DNA from: Verrucomicrobiales bacterium | GTDB lineage: Bacteria; Verrucomicrobiota; Verrucomicrobiia; Limisphaerales; F1-12-MAGs170 | Assembly (NCBI GenBank): GCA_005777315.1 | Contig: SXMN01000040.1 | Coordinates: forward strand, 1-38,115 | Reading direction: 5' to 3' | DNA length: 38,115 nucleotides | In this document: positions 15,330-21,800 of the stretch, piece after piece | Layout of the letters: each line of letters opens with the position of its first letter | Position numbering within the stretch: the stretch's first letter is position 1 | Notes under the pieces: generated by a model | Seen by the model: the letters and a program-made list of their open reading frames with translations, nothing else | Databases searched by the model: none | Told to the model about the DNA's origin: nothing | Program-made: the position numbers and the translations under genes

Positions 15330-15998
15330 TCACTTGGTTGTTATGAATGGTTCCCTGTTGTTTTCGCCCTCGCACGGTGTCTTCCACCACGTCGCTCCGC
15401 TGGCCGAACGGGCCTTGGCTTGCAGGTAGATGGCTCGGTACTTCCAGAGGGCGACAGCACCGGCGGCGGGCAGCAGGAGCGATGACCTGCCATTCTGGAG
15501 AGGTGAGCATAGCGGCGCTTGGGAGCGCCGCACTCCACGCACTTCGCGAGACATCGGAGCGCTGATTGCAAGAGGAGTGTTGAACTGCGCACAAGCGTAT
15601 GGAGTGCGGTGGCAAGTCGGACGCGACACCGCTTTGGATGGGGTGGTCGGCTCTGGAGCGGGAATCCCTGGCCAGTCGCGGCACTCCTTCCAAATCGAAA
15701 GCGCCGTCGTCGCTCTCGCTCTGCCGGCGCACTCCAAAAGCTGGCGCGCATTCCCAGCGGCCTCAAAGTCGCGAAGCGCCTTGGAGATGCGCCGCCAGCA
15801 GGCGGCGCTGTTCTTCCCAGCGCCGTTGGGTGCGAAGGCGCGTCCTCTCACGTTCACGGCGGGCTGGGGACAGCCTTGCCCTACCTGAAGGTGCCGGGTC
15901 TGTTCGAGGGCGGCTTCCCAATCGAGCAGGTTCTGAGCAGTCCTCCGTTGATGGGTCTTCTGGTTCACCAATGGAGATTTCGCAAACGGTTGTGTCAT
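15330..15998 (-). CDS. Membrane ORF expanded by in-frame repeats; probable first gene of the envelope run
   Basis: An uninterrupted 222-codon frame. The start (MTQPFAKSPLVNQKTHQRRT, then LLDWEAALEQTRHLQ) and end (a hydrophobic segment SSLLLPAAGAVALWKYRAIYL and a charged tail) look like protein. The middle is translated from GC-rich palindromic repeats (15821-15886, 15789-15808 and a block around 15512-15741). The simplest reading is a protein of about 110 residues with one membrane helix, invaded at two places by repeats that kept the frame. The ATG lies 10 nt from the putative promoter at 16009-16041, and the stop is 20 bp before the PEGA gene. The function is unknown; it may equally be a decayed gene. 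Confidence 0.45.
   Translation of the reverse strand: MTQPFAKSPLVNQKTHQRRTAQNLLDWEAALEQTRHLQVGQGCPQPAVNVRGRAFAPNGAGKNSAACWRRISKALRDFEAAGNARQLLECAGRARATTALSIWKECRDWPGIPAPEPTTPSKAVSRPTCHRTPYACAQFNTPLAISAPMSREVRGVRRSQAPLCSPLQNGRSSLLLPAAGAVALWKYRAIYLQAKARSASGATWWKTPCEGENNREPFITTK
15512..15531. repeat. Perfect 8-bp-stem hairpin in a palindromic repeat block
   Basis: GCGGCGCT, loop TGGG, AGCGCCGC. It opens a repeat block reaching about 15741, which also contains GCGGTG / CACCGC arms (15606-15632) and repeated GGAGTGCG / CGCACTCC motifs. The block is typical of dispersed GC-rich palindromes and lies inside the open frame at 15330-15998. Confidence 0.75.
15789..15808. repeat. Perfect 8-bp-stem hairpin
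   Basis: GCGCCGCC, loop AGCA, GGCGGCGC. It sits beside the longer repeat at 15821-15886 and inside the same reading frame. Confidence 0.75.
15821..15886. repeat. Dispersed repeat, copy 1 (about 66 bp)
   Basis: It begins CGCCGTTGGGTGCGAAGGCG and ends GGGGACAGCCTTGCCCTACC. It is closely similar to 16183-16247, and its last 35 bases resemble the 104-bp tandem repeat at 18481-18688. Within it, CACGGCGGGCTGGGGACAGC can fold. Confidence 0.7.
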
Positions 15999-16008
15999 GG
16001 CTTCTGAC

Positions 16009-16041
16009 GGTTAATCGCTCCCCACGGGTGGATCCTTGCAA
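16009..16041 (-). promoter_or_regulatory. Putative ECF-type promoter A: TTGCAAG-N16-GCGATTAACC
   Basis: Read on the minus strand: AT-rich ATTTTTGAAAATAG, then TTGCAAG, 16 nt, then GCGATTAACC, ending 10 nt before the ATG at 15998. Both blocks are identical, at identical spacing, to those before the sigma-factor gene (17756-17788), and nearly so to 16307-16339. It would drive the envelope-lipoprotein run. The role is inferred from position and recurrence. Confidence 0.6.
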
Positions 16042-16182
16042 CTATTTTCAAAAATATGTTCTCCCACCAATTCGAAGTGACAGCCAAGTGGCCCAGAGTT
16101 TTGCGGTCGTTCTGAATTTGCGGGAAACAAATGGATTTGTCCGAAAGCGTCTGGCAGTGGCTGGGCTGCCATGTCCTGAACG

Positions 16183-16247
16183 CGCCGCTGGGTGCAAAGG
16201 CGCGTTCTCCCGCTTTCACGGCGGTGTGAGGACACACCGGCCCTGCC
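16183..16247. repeat. Dispersed repeat, copy 2 (about 65 bp)
   Basis: It begins CGCCGCTGGGTGCAAAGGCG and ends GTGAGGACACACCGGCCCTGCC. It is homologous to 15821-15886. The segment with GGTGTGAGGACACACCGG matches the core of the tandem repeat at 18481-18688, so it is a dispersed family with at least four copies in this window. Confidence 0.7.
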
Positions 16248-16306
16248 GGGCGGCGTTGGCGTTTTATCAAAAGGGTTGTCCGGGATGGACAGTTCATGGC
16301 TTTGAG

Positions 16307-16339
16307 GGTTTATCGCTGGCACTGGTGGGGTTCTTGCAA
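16307..16339 (-). promoter_or_regulatory. Putative ECF-type promoter B: TTGCAAG-N16-GCGATAAACC
   Basis: A second minus-strand copy of the motif, again with exactly 16 nt between blocks and preceded by an AT-rich ATTTTTTGAAATAG. It ends 9 nt before an ATG at 16297. The surrounding 60 bp are a degenerate direct repeat of the promoter A region (16000-16062 versus 16292-16355), so the promoter appears duplicated. The frame it would start (16297 to 15995) contains a repeat and is doubtful. Confidence 0.5.
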
Positions 16340-16398
16340 CTATTTCAAAAAATCTTTGAGATGCGATTCATTGGGGAGCGCGTGGCGTCTCGCCCGCT

Positions 16399-16497
16399 GT
16401 TCTCGGCGTCCCGCCGAGAACTTACCCGTGCCGAACGCTGGCGCCTTTTGGCTGGTAGTGTGTTCGCCGGGGACCAGTCGGCGGGACGCCGACTGGT
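16399..16497. repeat. Double-hairpin (REPIN-like) element
   Basis: Hairpin 1: GTTCTCGGCG, loop TCC, CGCCGAGAAC (16399-16421). Hairpin 2: ACCAGTCGGCG, loop GGA, CGCCGACTGGT (16473-16497). The loops are complementary to each other and the inner stems share CGGCG, so the two hairpins are in opposite orientation. That is the arrangement of paired REP sequences (REPINs). Confidence 0.7.
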
Positions 16498-16557
16498 GCG
16501 ACCGAGACGGTCATGCTCTCCCATTTCAATTAAACCCGATCTCTGAAACAGGAATAG

Positions 16558-16705
16558 GGAGCACACCCGCCCCGGGTGTTGTTTTCCGCGCCCTCGCGGA
16601 AAACCTTCGATGTCCGAAACATTACGGAGCCCGCCGTGTTGTGCCACGGGTGCGGAAGCGGGACGCGAGGCGCGTCGCGCAACACCCGAGGGCGGGTGTG
16701 CTCCC
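16558..16705. repeat. 148-bp inverted-repeat element
   Basis: The left arm GGGAGCACACCCGCCC plus CGGGTGTTG is matched on the right by CAACACCCG and GGGCGGGTGTGCTCCC. Inside is a perfect hairpin GTTTTCCGCG, loop CCCT, CGCGGAAAAC (16581-16604). It carries no gene and resembles a small non-autonomous or folded-RNA element. Confidence 0.75.
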
Positions 16706-16792
16706 CAACTTCGGAGTTCGAGTTGAAGCAATTCCCCGCGTGACAGGCTCCACTTGGTGGCCTATCAAGAGGGTGGCAATCACTTCCCCCCA

Positions 16793-17536
16793 ATGAATAC
16801 GCACTCAAAACCGCCACGAATTCGGCACCGTTTTATCCAGCGCAGCGCTTTCACACTCATCGAGCTGCTGGTTGTGATCGCGATCATCGCGATTCTCGCT
16901 GGATTGCTGTTGCCGGCTTTGAGCAAGGCGAAGGAGAAAGGCCAGCGCGCGCGGTGCTTCTCGAACATGAGGCAGATCATGCTGGCAACGACGATGTATC
17001 CGAACGATTACCAGGATTACCTGCCTTACACTTCGGTTCATTCCAGTGAGTTCAATGTGCCGAACTGGTGCTACACGAGGATCACGGGCAACAAGCCGGA
17101 TCATACGATCTCGCGCGGGCAGCTCTGGCCTTACCACACGCAGCCGTATCTGTATTTTTGCCCGGGCGACCCGACGAACAACGCGGCCTTCAAAAAGCGG
17201 ACCATGCAGGTGTCCAGTTACGTCATCAATGCGGCGGTCTCGAAGTTCACCACCGGACCGCGCGGGCCATTCACAACGTTCAAGCTCGGCCAGTTTGACC
17301 CGAATGCGATCGCTTACTGGCAACAGGATGAGACGTCGAACTTCGACAGTGTGGCCGGCGGGGCTCAATACCCGCCAAGTCGGATGCATGGCGACGGAAC
17401 GGTGATCGGCTGTTTTGACGGTCACACGGAACTGATGACGTATCGGGCTTATTGCGAGGACGGCGGCTACGATGGCCGACCGGGGCGACATCCTGGAAGG
17501 TTTTGGTGCGTGCCGGGTTCAACGACGGGTATTTGA
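16793..17536 (+). CDS. Type II secretion/type IV pilin-like pseudopilin with H-x9-DG motif
   Basis: A 247-residue protein from the ATG at 16793. The class-III signal has prepilin cleavage expected at Ala19/Phe20 ([20 protein letters not shown]), with the +5 Glu present. The usual -1 Gly is Ala, which prepilin peptidases tolerate. After the long N-terminal helix comes a GspG-like head, then the planctomycete/verrucomicrobial signature H-x9-DG exactly ([18 protein letters not shown], about residues 199-216). Such proteins occur in large paralog families in these phyla. It stands alone here with no secretion apparatus genes nearby. Its target or substrate is unknown. Confidence 0.9.
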   Translation: MNTHSKPPRIRHRFIQRSAFTLIELLVVIAIIAILAGLLLPALSKAKEKGQRARCFSNMRQIMLATTMYPNDYQDYLPYTSVHSSEFNVPNWCYTRITGNKPDHTISRGQLWPYHTQPYLYFCPGDPTNNAAFKKRTMQVSSYVINAAVSKFTTGPRGPFTTFKLGQFDPNAIAYWQQDETSNFDSVAGGAQYPPSRMHGDGTVIGCFDGHTELMTYRAYCEDGGYDGRPGRHPGRFWCVPGSTTGI

Positions 17537-17620
17537 GAGGCCCGCAAATCACGCGGATTAACGCGAATGAAATGGCTTCACCAAGGTTTTTCCATTCTAT
17601 CCAGTTCGCCCCAATTTTAA

Positions 17621-17698
17621 GGAGCGCGGCTGTGTGCGAAGCACCAGCCGCAGTATTGAGGGCATTTCTGCGGCTGGGTTTCACCACAGCCGCGCTCC
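17621..17698. repeat. 78-bp palindromic element between pseudopilin and sigma genes
   Basis: The outer arms GGAGCGCGGCTGTG (17621-17634) and CACAGCCGCGCTCC (17685-17698) are perfect. Inner arms CCAGCCGCAG and CTGCGGCTGG extend the fold. It has no T-run, so it is a palindromic repeat rather than a classic terminator, though it could stop or attenuate read-through into the sigma gene. Confidence 0.75.
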
Positions 17699-17755
17699 AA
17701 ATCTAGTTTTGAGAACGAACCGGATAGGCATGTTTTTTCCGCAGACGCAATTCTT

Positions 17756-17788
17756 TTGCAAGAAATGGCACGCGAGGAGCGATTAACC
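17756..17788 (+). promoter_or_regulatory. Putative autoregulatory promoter of the ECF sigma gene
   Basis: TTGCAAG (17756-17762), 16 nt, GCGATTAACC (17779-17788), then five bases to the ATG at 17794. The two blocks match promoter A exactly. ECF sigma genes are very often autoregulated, so a motif shared by the sigma gene and another operon is a good candidate for its recognition site. Initiation 5-8 nt after the second block would give a leaderless mRNA. Confidence 0.6.
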
Positions 17789-17793
17789 ATTAA

Positions 17794-18438
17794 ATGACCA
17801 CGCGCGCAGCAAAGTTTGACGACGATGAACTGATCCCCACGCGGGCGAGCTTGCTGGCCGGGCTGAAGTACTGGGACAACGCCGAGCGGTGGCAGGATTT
17901 CTTCAACACCTACTGGCGGTTGATCTATGGGAGGGCGCGTCGCGCGCAACTGACGGAGCAGGAGGCCCAGGAGGTGGTGCAGGAAACGGTGATTTCAGTG
18001 GCAAAGCAAATCCCGGAGTTCCATTACGACCCGGCGGTGTGCGCCTTCAAGACGTGGCTCTTCCGGATCGTGAGTCGGCGCATCGCGGATCAGTTCCGCA
18101 AACGGCGGCGGGCGGGGCCGACGCTGGAACCGCTGGCCGATGACGATGAAGGGGCATCGTTTGAAAGCATCGCTGATCCGGCATCGCTTCTTCCGGATGC
18201 AGCCTGGGAGATGGAGTGGGAAGAAAATTTGATAGCGGCGGCAATGGAACGGGTGAAACGAAGGCTCAAGCCGGTCCAGTTTCAGATTTTCGATTATCAT
18301 GTGTTGCAGAAGCACGGTGCTCTCGACACGGCCCGGCATCTGCGGACAAACGTGGCTTCCGTGTATGTGGCCAAGCATCGAGTCGGGCAGGTGCTCAAAC
18401 GGGAGGTGGAGGCATTGAGGAATGGCTCGAATCTATGA
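17794..18438 (+). CDS. ECF-family RNA polymerase sigma factor
   Basis: 214 residues. The sigma-2 region is at about 30-110: WQDFFNTYWRLIYGRARRA, AQEVVQETVISVAKQI, then AFKTWLFRIVSRRIADQFRK with the -10-recognition basic end. After an acidic linker (LADDDEGASFESIAD), the sigma-4 helix-turn-helix lies at about 155-210 (LKPVQFQIFDYHVLQKHGAL, HLRTNVASVYVAKHRVGQVL). No anti-sigma gene follows. A short coupled ORF and a Ser/Thr kinase do, as in the kinase-linked ECF groups known from Planctomycetota and Verrucomicrobiota, where the kinase is thought to control the sigma factor. Confidence 0.92.
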   Translation: MTTRAAKFDDDELIPTRASLLAGLKYWDNAERWQDFFNTYWRLIYGRARRAQLTEQEAQEVVQETVISVAKQIPEFHYDPAVCAFKTWLFRIVSRRIADQFRKRRRAGPTLEPLADDDEGASFESIADPASLLPDAAWEMEWEENLIAAAMERVKRRLKPVQFQIFDYHVLQKHGALDTARHLRTNVASVYVAKHRVGQVLKREVEALRNGSNL

Positions 18439-18480
18439 ACGGCATGAGTGGTGAAAGTTGGATCGAACAAGCTGACGGCA

Positions 18481-18688
18481 CACCGGCCCTACCTCCCGGA
18501 ATGGTAAGGCGTGGTGTCCTCACCGCGCTGTGGCGTGCGTGGGGCAATGGTTATCTATTCGACTTTCGCGGCGGTGTGCGGACACACCGGCCCTACCTCT
18601 CGGAATGGTAAGGCGTGGTGTCCTCACCGCGCAGTGACGTGAGTGGGGCAATGGTTGTCTATTCGACATTCGCGGCGGCGTGGGGACA
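18481..18688. repeat. 104-bp tandem repeat, two copies
   Basis: Copies at 18481-18584 and 18585-18688, nearly identical, each starting CACCGGCCCTACCTC and containing GGCGTGGTGTCCTCACCGCG and TCGCGGCGG. Within each, GTGT and ACAC arms can pair. The repeat lies between the sigma and kinase genes. The period and only two copies exclude CRISPR. The core belongs to the same family as 16183-16247. Confidence 0.85.
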
Positions 18689-18708
18689 CACCTAATGACC
18701 GAGTTTTG

Positions 18709-18882
18709 ATGAAATCCTGTTTCATGGACAGGTTGCGGCATCTTTGGGGCGAGCCGCCGGTGCCGGCTCCTGATCCGCTCCCACCGTCGTCGCGTCGTCG
18801 GATGTTGCGGATCATCCGGCAACGTCTTATGAAGCTGCGCATGATTCCCACCCAACGGCACACGCCGCCTGAAGATAGATGA
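18709..18882 (+). CDS. Small coupled ORF between sigma factor and kinase
   Basis: 57 residues: MKSCFMDRLRHLWGEPPVPA, a Pro-rich middle, then a strongly basic helix-like tail with repeated Arg (SSRRRMLRIIRQRLMKLRM). The stop overlaps the kinase ATG by 4 bp (ATGA), which indicates translational coupling and is the main evidence that it is expressed. It starts 21 bp after the tandem repeat. A start at Met 6 (18724) is also possible. The family is unknown. It could be a small regulator of the sigma/kinase pair or just a leader that couples translation. Confidence 0.45.
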   Translation: MKSCFMDRLRHLWGEPPVPAPDPLPPSSRRRMLRIIRQRLMKLRMIPTQRHTPPEDR

Positions 18883-21800
18883 GCAACGGTCCGCCAGAGA
18901 AAGCAGCTGGTGTTTCACGTCATCCGCTTCCCCGCGTGGATGGCTACGAACTGCGGCGGCGCATCGGGGAAGGAAGCTGCGGTGAAGTGTGGCTGGCGCA
19001 AAACATCATGGAGGAATGGCGGGCGGTAAAGATCGTTTATCAAAGCCGCTTGGAGAACAACCACGGGTTTTACGAAAGGGAGTTCAAAGGACTCCGGAAG
19101 TATGAACCCATCTCCCGGTCGCATAGCAGTCTGGTTCAAATCCTGCACATGGGGCGCGATGAGGAACTGGGTTGTTTCTATTACGTGATGGAACTGGCGG
19201 ATGACGCAGGCGCAGTTCAACGTTCAGCGGCCAGCCGATCGGTGAAAACGAACTTCGGGCAGACGCCGTTGAACCTTGAACCTGGAACGTTGAACCCAGC
19301 CACGTATGTGCCAAGAACGCTGTCGTCCGTGCTGAAGGAGGCCAGCCGTCTGCCGGTCGATGAGAGTGTGAAAATCGGGGTGGCACTCGCCACGGCGCTC
19401 GAAAAATTGCACGAATGCGAGCTGGTTCACCGGGACATCAAGCCCACGAACATCATTTTCGTGAACGGCCAGCCGAAGCTGGCGGACGTGGGGCTGGTGA
19501 CCAGCCTGGATGCGACGCGCTCGCTGGTCGGCACTCATGGTTACATGGCGCCCGAGGGGCCCGGTCACGAAGCGGCGGACATTTATTCGTTCGGCAAGGT
19601 GCTTTATGAAATGAGCACGGGACGGGATCGCGCTGATTTTCCGGCGCTGCCGGACATGGACGCCTTCCCGGAGTCCGAGCGCCAGGCGTTGCATGAGCTG
19701 AATGCGGTCATCCTGAAGGCCTGCGCCGGCAATCCAACCGAACGCCACCGGTCCGCCACCGAACTGCGCGAGGAACTGGTGCGCCTCACACTTGGGGAAT
19801 CCATCGTCCGACAGCGCTCTTTGGAACGGATGGCGCGGCGGACGAAGGTGGTGGCGCTCTGGGGAGCCGCGGCGGTCGCGGTGGTCGGACTGGGATTGGG
19901 ATTGTGGTTTTACCGGACGCGATCGATTGAACAGTCACGCAACGTCGCGTTCAAGGAAGCGAAAGCCAGGCGTGGCTGGGGAGCCAGGCATGCGAGGTGG
20001 TTTGCCTACAACTGGACAAGCTACCAGCAGGCAGCGTACTACCGGGTTGACGCGGAGTTGCTCGGAGAGGCGGCGAATTCATTGTCAGGACTCGATGCCG
20101 AGCGGTTGTGCTCTTATGACCAGTTTGGTGGTGTTGGCGCGGCGTTCTCACCCAACGGAACCGCGCTGATTGGAAGCGATGGCGTCACGCCGGCGCTGAT
20201 GATCGCGCCCGACGGAACGAAGTCCGAACTGCCAGTGCGCGACGTCGGTCCGGTGAGCTGGACGCCGGAAGGCGTGCCTGTGCAGTTGAGCGCCAATTCC
20301 ACGAACTGTGTCTTGAAGAGCATGAGAGACGGCCTGGTGCTCTCGACGTTGCCGCTGGAGAGTGGAGACATCGTGGCAGAAAATGTGGGGCCGGTTCTGG
20401 CATTGAGCAAAGATGGACGCTGGGCAGCGGCGGCTGTGCAGGGCGAAAATTCCACGAAGAAATGGCACTTTGAACCACGGAACCACGGAGCGCCCCCTCC
20501 CCATAAACCGGAGATCCTCCTCTCCCCATCCCTCTCCTCCATTCCGAATGGAGGAGAGGGTGCCCGAAGGGCGGGGGAGGAGGCGGATCATGGGGTGCGC
20601 TCACGACTTGTGCTTTGGGAAACGGCGACGAGCCGGAGAATCGGCGAAGCACCGTTGTTGGCCACAGCTCTTGTCTTCAGCGACGACGGGATGCGGCTCG
20701 TGGCCGGTTGTGAAGATGGCAGCATTCACATTTATGGTGACCTCGAATCGGACCTGGGAGCGCCAGCATCCTTGCTGGCCAGCCAACCGCCGGCAGGGAT
20801 GCCGGCGGTCCCAGGTGAAGCCCCATCTTCGGGTCATGTAACCGACCGAGTCGCGATGTTGGAGGATTGGGTTCCGAGCATGAAAGAGAAGCGCGTCCTA
20901 CCCGCGCCGCCGCGCAACCTCGCGGTCAGGTGCCTGGCAGTGACACGGGATCGGCTGGTTCCATACGATTCACGCGGCAGGGGCAAGGAATGGTTGATCG
21001 CCGCGGGCTACGAGGGAGGCGAGATTGGGATCTGGGAAACCCGCAGCGGATCGGCTCGTTCCTGGTGTCGAGGCTCTCATTGGACGGTTGCGGCGCTGGC
21101 CTTTCATCCAGACGGCCAGACTCTGGCGTCCTCGGGTCGAAACGAAGTGCGCTTGTGGGACATTGTGACCAGCCAGCTTGTGTTGAGAGTGGGAGTCCAA
21201 AGTTCCGCCGAAGGCACCGCGCTGGCCATAGACGCGGAGGGACGCCGCATGGTCTTCGGCTCGCGACCCGATGCCGCAAAAACAGCTGTGGATTTGTGGG
21301 AATTCACTCCCCATCACGGAATCCAGCTTTTGCGAGGCCTGACCTCGGGAGTGAGAAAGATCTGGTTCTCAAATGATGGGCAACTGATCGCCGGTCTTTC
21401 CGATGACTGGCGGGTTGCGATCTGGGACACGCGCAACGGAGGGCTGCTCTGGCGGCTCGAAACGCCGGTGGGGATTTTTGCGGACAATGCCGGCGGCGCC
21501 TTCGATTCCGCGAACAAGCGTTTCGCGTTTTGCGCGGGCCGCGAAGCCTGTGTGTACGATCTGGAGAGCGGCGAGGTGCGTCAAAGATGGGAACTGCCAC
21601 GCGGGACACGGGATGAGATGAGCTTTGATAAGATGGACCGTCTGTTGCTCGCGCGTGGCGAAAAGGATCCAGGGAAGAGTGACTCCTCGTCCTGGCGCAT
21701 TTACGAACTGAAGGAAGACGAGCCTCCGAGAATCCTGCGCGCTCAAACCGAGGCGGACCGAAAGGTGGAGGAGTTGATCTTCGTGGCCGGCGGGGCGCGG

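Larger units (their letters stand above)
16340..16792. other. Repeat-filled intergenic region before the pseudopilin
   Basis: Apart from two palindromic elements (annotated separately) I see no coding sequence on either strand. The open frames crossing it are made of repeat sequence. No clear ribosome-binding site was found before the pseudopilin ATG at 16793. Confidence 0.6.

Noticed and set aside
15995..16297. A 100-codon minus-strand frame overlapping the start of the next ORF by 4 bp
   Set aside because: Its middle is a dispersed repeat and its end is translated promoter motif. Another frame over the same DNA is equally open. It is kept only as part of the promoter-duplication finding.
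16805..17491. A 228-codon minus-strand frame over the pseudopilin
   Set aside because: It is the antisense shadow of a gene with clear prepilin and H-x9-DG motifs.
17621..17698. Rho-independent terminator
   Set aside because: Strong stem but no T-run on either side and a long internal loop; better explained as a palindromic repeat.
18481..18688. Possible CRISPR-like array
   Set aside because: Only two units of 104 bp with no unique spacers, and no cas genes.
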